This document shows, piece after piece, positions 1 to 11,000 of a stretch of 45,600 nucleotides of DNA. The notes beneath the pieces were generated by a model. The model was not told where the DNA came from and searched no databases. It saw nothing but the letters and a program-made list of their open reading frames with translations. Location: assembly GCA_018136815.1 (NCBI GenBank), contig CM030935.1, positions 5,073,194 through 5,118,793 of the forward strand, written 5' to 3'. The DNA is from Isochrysis galbana (Eukaryota > Haptophyta > Isochrysidales > Isochrysidaceae). Every line of letters begins with the position of its first letter. Position 1 is the first letter of the stretch. Position numbers and translations under genes: made by a program.

Positions 1-2119
1 TCCGATGACATGCACCGCGTGCCTCCGTCTGGATGTCTACTACTTGTTGATACAGCAGCACAGCCTTGTCTAGCTGCCCACTCGTCCTCATTAGGGTAGC
101 CAGACTTGCGAGCGACGCGATGGTGCTTGGATGGCTAGGCCCGAGAGTCTTCCGTCGTGCACGAAGGGCCTCTTCATACAACGTGATCGCGTCGTCTGTC
201 TTGCCCTTGGCCTGTAATAGACCGGCAAGACTGTTGATTGAGGTGAGAGTACTCGGGTGCTGTGCACCAAGCACGTCACGTCTTATTTCAAATGCTTCGT
301 GGCAGAGCTCTATTGCCTCGTCAATATGCCCTTGGGCCTTCAGGAGCATCGCAAGATTGTTCATGGACGTCAGTGTGTTATGGTGACGCGCACCGAGTGT
401 CTCCCTTCGACGTTGCAAGGCATCACGGAACAAGAATTCCGCCTCCTCGTAGTTTCCCTTGGTCTGCAGGATAACTGCCAAGCAATTCATCGAGGTCAGG
501 GTGCAGGGATGAGCTTGACCCAGAGTCTCCTTGCGCGCCTCATACGCTTCTCTGCACAATGGCTCAGCAGCGTCGTCTTTCGTCTCTTTGAGAAGCCATG
601 CGAGATTGTTGAGAGTACTCAAAGTATCGGGGTGCCTCAAGCCGAGCGCTTCTCGTCGCCCCTCAAGGGCCTCACGGTACAGCTGCTCAGCTACGTCCAG
701 CCGACCCTGAGCCTTTATGAGCATCGCCAAATTGTTCACCGACGTGAGAGTGTCCTCGTGCGTATTACCTAGCACTCGCCGACGAGCCTCCAAGGCGTCC
801 CGGCACATGGGCTCTGCCTCCTTCAGCTTGCCTTGGACATATAGAAGCCACCCTAGATTGTTAAGTGTGATGAGTGTATCCTGGTGCTCCGGACCAAGCA
901 CATCCCGTCTTACCTCGAGAGCCTCGCGGTACAAGGCTTCAGCCTCTTCCAGCTGACCTCGAGCTTGCAAGAGCCACGCCAAGTTGTTGACGATCAAGAT
1001 AGTGTCTGGCGCACGCCTACCCAACTGCTCGGTGCGCACGTTGAGTGCCTCGCGGTAGAGGGGCTCCGCCTCATCATGCTTCCCCTGCTCTTGCATGAGC
1101 CTAGCCAAGTTGCCAATGAGGCGTGACATCCCGCGCTCATTCGGCTTCAGCCGGTCAAGAGCGTCAAGTCCAGCTTGCGCCAGCCAATCTCGCAATCTGC
1201 TCAACACGAGCTCATTCAGTTCGCTCAAGCCGACTGTCTGTTCCGCAGCTCTAAGAATCATATCGCGATCAGCTGGAATCGATGCCTCTGCTTTCCGCAC
1301 ATCGACCCGCGACATTGCCATCACGATCCTATCGATATCGTCAAGCAAGACGCCCTCGAAAGCTACGCGTGCGGTAGGCGGCACTGCGATGTCGAGCCTT
1401 GTCTGAGTGCGGACAACTGAGGCGATCTCCCAGATGCACCATGCCCGCGTAAGGGGTATGGGCTCGTCCCATGGCGCAAGCACAAGGCATGTGTTCCCAA
1501 TGCTCCGAATTGCATCGAGGAACGTGTCAGTCCACCAGATTTTCGGCTTTCCCTCGCTCTCGTGTTGATTGACTACAAAGACGTCTAGCCATAGGAATGT
1601 GGATGCCGGATCGTCTAAGGTTGACACGTGAGCATCAAGCGCATCCAACAGCTCGTCAAAAGTGTACTTCCATGCATGGCTGACAAAGATAGTTGCGCTA
1701 CCGACAAAAGGCAATCCTGTGTCAGGGTCGACAGCTTCGGCTAGCGCCACGATGGAAGCCAACGACGAGCGCGACTTTGCTGTGAGCCTCTTGATTACGC
1801 TTTCCGACGCCTCAAATGTCGTCTTCTGGGTGAGATCGGAAGCAAACGCCCGCCTGAACTTACGCAGGAACCCAAGTGAAACGCCGTGCGCGGGGAAAGC
1901 GGGCAGGATAGTGATGCACTCAGGTGGAACGCATACTGATGGGTCGGCCGGTTCGGAACTCTCCAGCTGAACTTCTACTTGACCGTCCTCGGCAATGCTC
2001 AGGACCCGCGCCCCGACTCCATCAAGCTCGTTGCGGCCCGGGACTCTGTTGAGAACGACTATCTCTCCAGGCTGACAGGACTGTGCGAGTGCCTTTGGCG
2101 GCGACTCTAGCTCGGCCAT
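1..2119 (-). CDS. SH3-like / TIR-like / kinesin-light-chain TPR protein (3' end off window)
   Basis: The minus strand is open from an ATG at 2119 to the window edge (at least 706 codons, no intron needed). Residues about 18-72 form a small SH3/KOW-like barrel starting GEIVVLNRVPGRNELDG. Residues about 142-235 resemble a TIR fold: ATIFVSHAWKY, then FLWLDVFVVNQH, an aliphatic strand CLVLAPWD, and a closing AWCIWEI. That last motif places a Glu four residues after a Trp, as in the NAD-cleaving TIRs of SARM1 type. From about residue 332 there are eight full 42-residue TPRs of kinesin-light-chain type (for example NNLAWLLQARGQLEEAEALY) and part of a ninth. No NB-ARC or NACHT ATPase is seen between TIR and TPR. 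The likely role is a cytosolic signalling or immune-type scaffold. Enzyme activity is inferred, not shown. The true C-terminus lies outside the window. Confidence 0.85.
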   Translation of the reverse strand, partial: MAELESPPKALAQSCQPGEIVVLNRVPGRNELDGVGARVLSIAEDGQVEVQLESSEPADPSVCVPPECITILPAFPAHGVSLGFLRKFRRAFASDLTQKTTFEASESVIKRLTAKSRSSLASIVALAEAVDPDTGLPFVGSATIFVSHAWKYTFDELLDALDAHVSTLDDPASTFLWLDVFVVNQHESEGKPKIWWTDTFLDAIRSIGNTCLVLAPWDEPIPLTRAWCIWEIASVVRTQTRLDIAVPPTARVAFEGVLLDDIDRIVMAMSRVDVRKAEASIPADRDMILRAAEQTVGLSELNELVLSRLRDWLAQAGLDALDRLKPNERGMSRLIGNLARLMQEQGKHDEAEPLYREALNVRTEQLGRRAPDTILIVNNLAWLLQARGQLEEAEALYREALEVRRDVLGPEHQDTLITLNNLGWLLYVQGKLKEAEPMCRDALEARRRVLGNTHEDTLTSVNNLAMLIKAQGRLDVAEQLYREALEGRREALGLRHPDTLSTLNNLAWLLKETKDDAAEPLCREAYEARKETLGQAHPCTLTSMNCLAVILQTKGNYEEAEFLFRDALQRRRETLGARHHNTLTSMNNLAMLLKAQGHIDEAIELCHEAFEIRRDVLGAQHPSTLTSINSLAGLLQAKGKTDDAITLYEEALRARRKTLGPSHPSTIASLASLATLMRTSGQLDKAVLLYQQVVDIQTEARGACHR

Positions 2120-2520
2120 ATGCTCCCACCACCACGACGAGCAGCTGGGGCTGGATTGACACTTTGGCTTGATGAGGCGATGCTCGAGGGGTATCACGGT
2201 CGTGGAGCTTTGGCTGCAGACACCTCCCATCCCGCTGGGCAGACGGCTGCGATCCCCCTTCGCCTGCCTTCACACGCTGCAGTGCTCGAGCGGCTGTGCG
2301 GTCTATACGTCCCTGTCCTCCTTCAGCTCTTGCGCTCTGCTCGAGCGGCCTCCCTCCCCCCCCCCCCCCCCCCCTATCCGCAGTCCGACGTTGGGTCTTG
2401 TGTCCCTTGGATTATGTCAGTCGGAGTTTTCTTGTTGTCCTAGTTTAATCCTAGTGCTGAGGGACCGTGCCTCATCGGCAACCGGCAAAAGTCGCGTTCC
2501 GTCAAAAGAGGGCCAGGTGA
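2120..2520. other. 5' flank of the TPR gene with poly-C tract
   Basis: No gene is seen. The stretch holds a 19-base C run at 2356-2374 and would contain the promoter of the minus-strand TPR gene. I see no clear TATA box. Several short open frames here are GC-driven and lack domains. Confidence 0.5.
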
Positions 2521-2621
2521 TAGTTTTGTAGTTGGTCTTTGGGATCTTGTCGTACCCATTCCGGAGGGGCCCCCGCGGGGACGCCGTGCGTGCGCATGGA
2601 AGTTTCCGTCTGTAGATGAAA
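2521..2621 (+). repeat. Dispersed repeat R1, copy 1
   Basis: About 100 bp beginning TAGTTTTGTAGTTGGT and containing GTCGTACCCATTCCGGAGGG, ending near a GGAAGTTTCCGTCTGTA block. It recurs in direct orientation at 2803-2909 with a few indels. No coding capacity is evident. Probably part of a non-autonomous element. Confidence 0.75.
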
Positions 2622-2681
2622 CTTTTCTTGTGCAATTAACCTCTCGACTCTCGATGATAATAGATAAAGTTTAATCTGACT

Positions 2682-2801
2682 GAGCATTAGTACCACTACT
2701 CTCACTAGCCCGGTACCCGGTACTAACACGACAGCCCTCAGCGCACCTGCCCGTACACCTTGGCTCGTGCTGTTGTCACAGATACATACACCTATGCACC
2801 C
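2682..2801 (+). repeat. Dispersed repeat R2, copy 1
   Basis: About 120 bp beginning GAGCATTAGTACCACTACTC and ending CACCTATGCACC. A second, slightly diverged copy in the same orientation lies at 41659-41771, about 39 kb away. Here it is sandwiched between the two R1 copies, so R1-R2-R1 may be one composite element. Confidence 0.75.
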
Positions 2802-2802
2802 A

Positions 2803-2909
2803 TAGTTTTGTAGTTGGTTTTTGGGATGCTTGTCGTACCCATTCCGGAGGGGCCCCCGTGGCGTGCGGCATGGAGCATGGAGCATGGAAGTTTCCGTCTG
2901 TACATGAAA
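2803..2909 (+). repeat. Dispersed repeat R1, copy 2
   Basis: Direct copy of the unit at 2521-2621, starting right after R2. It shares the GTCGTACCCATTCCGGAGGG block and the GGAAGTTTCCGTCTGTA end. A short triplication of GGAGCAT-like sequence replaces part of the middle. Confidence 0.75.
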
Positions 2910-3006
2910 TTTGCGCCGCGCGCAGCACATCCGCTCACGTGTGCGCACCCACACAGCTCGCCGGTTGACTCGCACGCGCGCGCGCACACACACACACACT
3001 TTGCTC

Positions 3007-3426
3007 TCACGCGTGCAGCACATCGCGCGGTAGAGGGAAGCCGAGCGCGTTGACGACTGCATGGAGCTGATCGGACGACAAGGACCTGAGCGCGTCGAGC
3101 TGTTCGGCGGCGCGCTCAGGAGCGCGCACTTGCAGGTGATGGGCGAGGAAGGCCCAATGCCACTCGCGGCTCACCTCCTTGGCCGTCTGTTGGTTGGCAA
3201 AGTAGGTGGTGTTGTCGAGCTGTTCGACGAGCTCTCCGTCGTCGGCAGGCTTCCAGTCGGCGTGCCCCGTGTTGCCACTCGTGGCGAGGCAGAGGCGGAC
3301 GTGGTCGTGCATGCGGACGGACGCAAACTCGAGGCCATGGCGCAGGACGTAGGGCGTGCCTGCGCGGAGTTGGCTGTCCTCGACGGGCCCTCCGCGCCAC
3401 CACACGCCGAGGCACCTCGCGCAGAA
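3007..3426 (-). CDS. Hypothetical exon or gene fragment with CxxC
   Basis: I do not recognise this product. The frame is open from a possible 3' splice site (acag at 3427-3430) to a TGA at 3007-3009. It encodes about 139 residues beginning FCARCLGVWWRGG and continuing YVLRHGLEFASVRMHDHV. Composition is mixed and protein-like, with G/C-ending codons, unlike the low-complexity frames nearby. The CxxC could belong to a small zinc finger, but no partner cysteines follow. It may be the last exon of a gene whose upstream exons I cannot find, or a fragment carried by a repeat. A further intron starting at a GTGAGC near the middle is possible. Confidence 0.3.
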   Translation of the reverse strand, partial: FCARCLGVWWRGGPVEDSQLRAGTPYVLRHGLEFASVRMHDHVRLCLATSGNTGHADWKPADDGELVEQLDNTTYFANQQTAKEVSREWHWAFLAHHLQVRAPERAAEQLDALRSLSSDQLHAVVNALGFPLPRDVLHA

Positions 3427-4343
3427 CTGTCCCTAACCGGGCCAAGCAGAACCTACAAAGAACAGGCCTGGACGACAACGAAAGTTAGCAAGTCCCAAGA
3501 AAGAACCGGAACCCAACAAGAAACGACAAGCCTTGCAAGAAGCTAAAGGAGCCTCCTGAAGGTACCCCGAGAGCCTGAGACAAGCGCGCAGCGAGCGACA
3601 GGCGACCTGGCTCCTTTGGGTCAAGATTGCCCGAAAGGAGGAAACCTGGAATCTAGACCTGACAAACAGGCTAGACGGAACGAAACGAGAACTCGAATTC
3701 TAGGCCGCTAGGGACGAACCCTACCAACCTAGATGTACCTGAGCTTCACCGCGTGGCCGCACGGCGAAGGACCTGGAAATAAGAGCCTGGAAATCGCATC
3801 ATCTAGGATGAATGCGACAAGTCTGAATGTTTGCGTGTGTTGTGTGCTCGTCTCCGCTCGCTTGTATGTGGTCTGTCTCAAAGGGGAACGCTTTGCCCAT
3901 CAAATATTCTGGTCCAAAGGGTTTGTGAGGAATTCATCTTGTGTATGATTTGTAAGGCTTAGATTACTCAGCATCAATAAATGCCCCGGACACGTATTAT
4001 CTTGATGAGAGTTGTGAACTGCGACTCGATCTCCTACAGCATGCGTTGTGAACGACGTACGACGTGCGACGCCGGCTCGTCGGCAGCATCGCCACCGATC
4101 AGGTCATGGGAGCAAATTTCGGGCGATGCGGCTCCATCTTATGCATAAGACTAGTCCTCCATATCGATGGCAAGGCTCCAGCTCAATGTTGGTGTCCTCT
4201 AGGCTCCAAGGGGCCGCCAATATGCTAGGAATAAAAAGGGGCCTCGAAGCACCTTTGCAGGTGCTTCCAGCCGCCTCTTAAATAAGAAAATAAGTAAGAG
4301 ATATTCCCTATAGTTCGGGGCGGCAGCGGCGGCGGCTGCAGCG
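3427..4343. other. Intergenic region
   Basis: No convincing gene is seen. Local AT content rises towards 3900-4030, with an AATAAA-like stretch at 3976. The last 80 bases form the 5' leader of the ARID/chromodomain gene: an in-frame stop lies 48 bases before its ATG, and a GCGGCG-type repeat sits directly upstream. Confidence 0.4.
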
Positions 4344-5326
4344 ATGGCACTCGACGACAGCCTGCTGCTCGAGGCCGTCGCGAAGCAGGGGGGCTACGAG
4401 GCGGTGGAGGAGGGGCAAGCGTGGCCCGCGATCGCCAAGGCTCTCGGTCAGCGCAAGACCGACGCGATGGAGATGAAGAAGCGGTGAGATGGCGATGCAC
4501 CAAGCGCTGTCCGCAGCTCTCCGCGCTCGGTGCTCGTGTCCTGGGGACTATCTCAGCTCGGCAGCTCTGGCAACATGTCTGAAGTGGTGTCTACGTGCTC
4601 CCAACCCTGACCGCGCATCTATGCGCGCCACAGGTATGAGGACATTCTCTTCGACGTGGCGGCTCAAGAAGAACAAGACGAGGAGAATGAGATGCTGGAG
4701 CGCACCATTGGTCGCGATTACGAGGTCGACAGCATCCTGGATGACAGGATTGAAGCGGGGGAGAAGCAGTATCTTATCAAATGGAAAGATTGCAGCGCCT
4801 TCGAGGACCAATCAACGTGCGTAGCCCTACCCTTACTCGTTGCAAGTTTGCGCAACGTCCATGTTGCTGCAATCACTAACATTGCTCATTGCCACAGTGT
4901 TACAAATGACTGCAGTTTGACCTCGTTTGTTGCAGTTGGGAACCGAGCGGAAACTTGGCCGGCTCTCATCAACTGGTCCAAGCGTACGAAGCCCAAAAGC
5001 ACGCACGAGCTTGTGCAGCAGAGAACGCTTTTGGCGATGCTTGTGAGGAGCTAGAAGGGGCAGCGGGAAGTGGTGCGTGCGGCAGTGACTCGATGGCAGG
5101 TACGACCACCAGTAAGCGCAAGTTGCCTCGACAGGCGGACCAATGGATCAAGGTTGAGAGAGTAAAGCCAAAATCGGATGAGCCGGGTTCCGAACTCTGC
5201 TGGCTCGTTGCTTGTGCTCCGCCAACGCTGCAACAACTTGTCACAAACTCGCAGTTAAGGCGAGAGGCGCCACAATTGCTGCTAGATTTTTATGAGGCAA
5301 GGCTCACTCTCCCGAAGCAGCAGTAG
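4344..5326 (+). CDS. HP1-like protein with ARID-like N-terminus
   Basis: Three exons: 4344-4483, 4634-4816 and 4936-5326 (237 aa). Both introns are GT-AG with phase 2 junctions that restore conserved residues. Residues 1-60 match the second half of an ARID DNA-binding domain (KQGGYEAVEEGQAWPAIAKA, then MKKRYEDILFD). Residues about 75-130 are a chromodomain: YEVDSILDDRIEAGEKQYLI, KWKD, and across the second intron STWEPSGN, with Tyr and Trp in the positions of the methyl-lysine cage. The C-terminus ends PQLLLDFYEARLTL, the signature end of an HP1 chromo-shadow domain, which dimerises and recruits partners. HP1 reads H3K9 methylation in heterochromatin, so a nuclear role is likely. Canonical HP1 lacks an ARID. 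The upstream in-frame stop supports this start, although the first ARID helices are missing. Confidence 0.8.
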
Positions 5327-6843
5327 AACATTCCTTCCTGAACATGATTCCAGGGCAAGCGGCAACCGCGCGACTAGGCGTTGCAATCAACTAAATATAC
5401 CGTGATCCGGTCGCTCGCCTATTTGCGTCGTGTTCAGATTAGCTCCCTATACGCGCTACGTACAACACCATGAAAACGGCATCGTAAAGTAGAAGTATGT
5501 GTGGCGAAAGAAGCAAAATAGTACCCTTGAATCCATCCCGCCCTCCCTCACCTTTGCAGCAACCTACTTTTGTAAGTGGGGGTCAATGGTCAATGGGGGC
5601 CTCGCGCCCCCCCCTCTCCATCGCGGACACGCAGCATTCCCCCCCCCCTGCTGAAGCGGCAGAGTTTCTGGTGCGGTGTACATAGGGCGTTGTCTTCCCA
5701 AAAGACACCGAGTTGTGAGATTTTCAATATGAAGTGGCCATCCGGAAGTGCCCGCGATGTCGGGTAGAGCGCCTGTCTTTCCCATGGTCGAGAAGTGAAA
5801 CGGGCGGGCTGCGGCGGCCCGATCTGGCGCGCCTCTCGATCTCGTGAACCGAGTCGCAGCCGATCTCTCATCGCCCTCTCGATCTCATTTTGTCGCCCTT
5901 GTCTCCACAGACCGATGGACCGACGGACGTCACCAGCACGAGGTGATATCGTAAATGATGACATTACTCACATTATCTCCGCTTGCTGACTGGGGAACGG
6001 CTGCTGGTTTTGGGGGGTGGCACAACGGGATATATATTGAATAAACAAATGCTTTTCTCACAGTGCCATCGCCGGCTTGGGCCGGCTTGGGCCCCGAGCG
6101 ACCGCTGGCTTCGGGAGGGGGGCGGGGGGGGCGGGGGGGGGGGCGGGGGGGAGGAGGGGGGGGGGCGGCACCCGGGGAGAAAGCCGCGAGAGGCGAGGCG
6201 GGAGAGGAGAATTCTCTCGGGGAAGGATTAGAGAGGGTGAGGGCCTGGCGCAACAACTGTAATGCGGCGACCGGGAAACATCAGTTCTCTGTCGTTCACC
6301 GACAAATGATTTGACAACTCTACGATAGATAGATTTATTTATCATAAACACATCATTAAATTATGTTACGAATGGTGCCCCCAGCGCCAGCGCCCTTTCA
6401 AACATGCCGCACACACTAGAAATCAGGCTCTAGACGCGCACATATGGACTGCCTGCGCGTCGCCATGCGGCGCACAGACAGTCCATACACATATCGTACG
6501 AATACACACGCGCACTGCCCCCCCAATTCGACCCCTTCGAGCCCTGTAGCCGATCTGCTGACCGGCCGCGCCTGCCGAGAGAGACGCCAACTCTGACTTT
6601 TCAGCCAGGGAAGCTTGCTGCGAGGCGGGTGTGGGCTGGGGCGGGGTCAGGTGCTGGGTATGGCACACTCAGGCCAAGGCCGGGCGGGGGGCTCGCGCTG
6701 CGCGCGCGCGCGCGCGCTGCTCGCACCTGGCTTCTGGCGCTCGTCTGCGCGCTGCGAAGGGGGGGGAGTGCGAGAACGACCTGGAGGCGAGCGCGGCGAG
6801 CGTGAAGGGGCACATCGCGGCAGGCAGCGTGGGGGGGACTTAC
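5327..6843. other. Intergenic, G/C homopolymer-rich
   Basis: No gene is supported. C runs occur near 5641 and a dense G-rich block lies at about 6116-6165 with G-runs able to form quadruplexes. An AT-richer stretch follows at 6310-6365. Open frames here are Pro/Gly/Arg low-complexity and appear on both strands at once, which points to composition and not coding. Confidence 0.4.
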
Positions 6844-7017
6844 CTTTGGTGTTGGCCGCGCGAGTACACCCCTGTGGCAAGCTGGGCTGCCAGAGAGGAG
6901 TAGGAAGTCGTCGGTCCAGCGGCCCACGGGCAGCTCGGTCACGAGCAGGGTGCGCTGGCCTGCGTCGGCCTCGACGCGGCCGGTGCACTGGAAGGCGCCC
7001 TCGCCCTGGCAAACGAC
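6844..7017 (-). pseudogene. DNA topoisomerase II-like exon remnant
   Basis: A 174-nt open segment on the minus strand lies between a strong acceptor (C-rich tract then TTCAG, 7018-7022) and a consensus donor (AAG|GTAAGT at 6844). It encodes 58 codons, including FQCTGRVEADAGQRTLLVTE followed by LPVGRWTDDF. This matches the type II topoisomerase segment around the conserved ITELPxxxWT motif in the cleavage core. I find no neighbouring topoisomerase exons within several kb on either side, and the sequence after WTDDF no longer resembles the family. It may be a captured or decayed exon. A real gene with very long introns is less likely. Confidence 0.45.
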
Positions 7018-8039
7018 CTGAAGGGGGGGGGAGGGGAGCGGCGCGCGGCGGGCCTCCGCGGCCGCTGCAGCGGGTAAGTCCCCGGCACCCGGGGAGATAG
7101 CCGCTGGAGCGAGCCCTTCTTGTCACTTTTTGGTACCAGATCTCCCACTGTGCTCTCGCCGAGATGCCCGGGAGATTTCCAGCAATCTGAAAGACTTCAG
7201 CGTCTCATACCGCTGGAGAGATACCGACTTTCGAGGGGCTTGCTATGGGCACTCGAGCTCCTCAGGCGCCTTGAGGAAGACATTCCTCGATTGGCGGGGC
7301 GGAGTTTTCATATTCAACTCGCCAGCGGTCCGGCCTCTTCAGCAGAGGGGGGGGAAGTGCTGCGCCCCCCGGGGTGGGCCCGTACATTCAACCCACAGCC
7401 CATTTGCGATATACTAACGGGAGGACACCCCGCGCGGCAGACAGACACCGCGAAAGTGCGGCAGCAAACGAGGGAGAGCCAAAGGGCGGGGGCCGAGACC
7501 CCCCGGGGACACGATAAGATAGAAGATAGTTCAGAAGGCGTTTTACGTTTGCTTGCCACAGGAACAACCAACAACAGGTCTGCCCCAGCCCGCCCCGCTT
7601 GCGCGCTTGGCCCGTCGTAGTGCACGCCCCCCCCCCCCCCCCCTAGACAAAGGAATGAAGGGGTAGTGTAAAGGGAGTGAGTGTTCTGGGGTATAAGCGA
7701 TGGCGTGAGTCGGTACCGTGAGTGCGTGGTCACTTATATAGCTAGCGGTAGTAGCCTGAATCTTTAGATGTTTTTTTTATGCACATCTCAAATCGTTGGG
7801 GAGAGGGAGAGGTAAGCATGCGAGACAAGGATTGCAAGCCGTAGATGGGTACAGCTACGATATCATCATTGCAAGAAGAGACTAGCGGTTGACTACTCGA
7901 TTGACGGCTAAGCTGCGCTGGCTAAAAAAGAGAGCATCGGCCAGATGGAGGAGGCCCATTTCACAACAGAGGTAGAAATCGAAAATAACAAAATCATCAC
8001 CGGTCACCAAGAATGCGGAAGCAATCGTGCCGCTGAAGT
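7018..8039. other. Intergenic region
   Basis: No gene is supported. An 18-base C-rich run sits at about 7626-7643. A plus-strand frame at 7120-7620 (166 codons) has mixed composition but no recognisable domain and could be an exon or chance. The 3' flank of the large PH-domain gene begins at 8039. Confidence 0.35.
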
Positions 8040-11000
8040 TTACCACGCTATCTCCTCGTCAGTGATTACGGAAGATTCACCTCGAGATGGTTGCGGCGTC
8101 GGGGCTGTTTGTGCGCGAGGAGACTTTTCCGTTGACCTATGACAGCTCGAGCATACCCTCTCAGCGTCATGCAAGGACTCCGATGTATTCATTCTGCCTA
8201 AGCTAGGCCTCGAGGCCAATGGCGTCACCAATTGTTGGCGAGACGGTCGCATCGTGGAGGTACCGGTAGTTCGACGTCTCACATCACCGCAGAGCCTCAG
8301 CCAAGTCACAAGCGGAGCGAGGCAGCGACGGTCGACGACGTCAAAGAAGCCTCGTACGGCTTCATTGGTAGCAAGGTGCTTCCGTCGCGACACCTCGCTT
8401 TCTGTAGCGGTTTGAGTTCCGCCAGATAATTTTCTACCAGAGGTCACAAGGGAAGCGTAAGACATTGGGGTGATATGGGTTGCTAGAGCTATCGATGCCG
8501 GAATCGATTCGACGCCGCCGGGATTGCGGTGATTAGATATAGTAGCAGCATCTCCTGAAGAGGCATATTGGACGACTGATACGGGATCCACCTCGTTGGG
8601 CCCCCTCTGACCACGCTCAACTCCAACTTTCTCAGGAGCTTTGCGTGTCTGGATTATGCTCATCGCACTCAGTGTGAACTCCTCGAGAGCTTGCGCTATG
8701 TGTTCAGCTGCTGCTTTGTGCTGTCCGCCATCCTCGAGAAATGCGGCACGTTTGAACGACTTGCTGATTAAGCGCAAAGCCGCGTTGAGAGGCTCGTAGG
8801 GACAGCCGCCAAATGCAGCAGCAGTCACCGGTGCAGGCGCCACAGTCGCGGCGTTTACCGTTTCATCTCCAATTCTACCACATCCTAGCGACGCCGTAAG
8901 TGATGCCCGAGTCGCATAATCAGGCACGGCAGGGGCTTTTGCCCGCATGGCCGCCTGCGAGGCAGCGACAACCGATCGCCGGGCACATGCGCTTGCGATT
9001 GCCTGAGCAACTTGTCTGCGAGCATCATCGACTTGCCCGTCAAGTTGTACCGCCTTCGTCAACGTGGTGCTAGCGTGGTGAGGCGGCAACGCCGATGCAG
9101 GCACGAACGGCTCCAACTGCGGCACCCGGCTTGTCGAAGCAGCGACATTCATGGCCGACTGCTTCTCCACCTCAGCAGCGCCCATCTCGGCGGCGAAATC
9201 GACAATAACACAATTCTTTTGGAGCAACATCGCGGGCGGATCGAGCAATCTACTAGTTGCCTCCCCAAAGCTAGATGCGAGGCTCAACCGAGCGCCTTCT
9301 CGATCTCGACTTGTAAGAATTGGTGATATGGTCTCCATTTCGGTGGATTCCGGAGAATTGTCTGGAGGGCGAGTCGCGTGTGGCGCACCAGCATGAGTCT
9401 CTGCTACGTTTGCGTGCGTTACCGAGGCGGTTGCGCATAAGGCATGGCGCATCCCCCCGTCTACGAGCGTATCTCCCCCACAAGCCAAGGGCGTAGAGGA
9501 GCCATGCCGTCCTATTGCGACGTCATGCAACTCATTAGGTGAGGGGCCCAACGGCGCAGACTCTCTGCACGACTGAGCAATTGCGCTTCGTAGCGCGTCC
9601 GCGTGACACTTGCCACTCGTCGTGGCTGGTGGGCAGGCGACATGCTGTGCAGCCGACTTGGGAGCACCGGCCTTGGCGACAGCACCTATATTAGATGCCT
9701 CCATCAGAGACATTGGCAGATTGACTGACGCAAACGAAGACTGGCTGAGGCCACGACTCACCGGTGCGTGCTCCCAAGACTTGCAGCTAGGACGGCAGAG
9801 ATTGCAACTAGCCCAACCGCCCGCGCTACCCGTCTCGCCGTCCCCAAGCGGCACGTGCAACGCAGCAGCAGGAGCCTTGACTGGAGACGAGCCGAAAGCA
9901 ACGGAACCGTCGAGTACAATGGCAGCAGGAGAGGCGCCGGGCAGGGCATTGGATGCACCATCTAGGACGCCACCATCTCCGGCGAGGGACGAATTTTTGC
10001 CGGCTGGTCTCTGCAATGTGTCTTGACGGTCGCTTGCATCTTCCTCTTCTGACGTCGAGCCGTCGTCGCGCTTTGTCTCTGGAATGGTGCCCAGCTGAGG
10101 TGAAGTGCGCGGACTTGATCCGCCAATCGAATGCTGCCGATTGGGTAGCAACAACGGTGAGAGCTGCCGGGTAGGCAGCAGCGGCGATAGCTGATGCTTT
10201 TGGCCGTAAGGAGAGAAGCCCGAGGGAAGCCGTGTGCTAAGCGGGGAGTTCATAGGTGAGGCAGCATGGCTCGAGCCCCGCGAGGTGGCAGTAGAAGACC
10301 CGAGTGAGACGGCGCCCGAAGAGCCTCCTGGAAAAGCTGCAGTCTGCGAGGTGTGGAGCGGGACGTAGGGCGGCGTGCGCTCCCAGACTTGGGTGGCAGG
10401 CGGCAAGCCGCTAGCCGCCCCACGCCCTTCCTCCCATGTCAAACGCACACTCAGACCGGCGACACCTCGAGAAAGTCGAGCAGAGTCAGGCCATGCAAGC
10501 ATGACGCGTGGGCCGCCGGTAGTTTCGAGCGCCACTGCGGCAGAGAGAAGCGTCCACTCGGCTGGCAGAGGCGACCGGTACGAGGCAGTGGGCGGCGGCG
10601 GTGAGGAAGAGATCGGCTTAAATGTTTTCGGGACCAATGGTGGAAGTGCAAGAGGCAGACCCGCAGTGTAGCAGGCGATGGATGAGGAGGACGCACAAGA
10701 ATGGATGGAATCGCTGGCCGCGAGATCAGGATAGGATACACAGATAGGAGGGCATTCATCTGGGGCAGCCGAATCACAGGCACTGCCTACAGTGGGCGCA
10801 GAGAGGCCTGCGTGCGAGAGCTGTGCGGCGGCATGCTCGACGTTGTCGCGCAGGACGGAGCTACCCAGACTCTCAGCCTCGGCGACAGAGCCGGCTGCAC
10901 CCGAGACTGGCTGCCAAGGATGACGGCCCCGATCGACCTCGCTCACGGCCGCTTCCACAATACAGGCCATGGAGGCTCCGGAACTGGAGTCCATTGATGT

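Noticed and set aside
3061-3546. 161-codon plus-strand frame
   Set aside because: It is antisense to the more protein-like minus frame 3007-3426, and its second half becomes Lys/Thr-rich without a domain.
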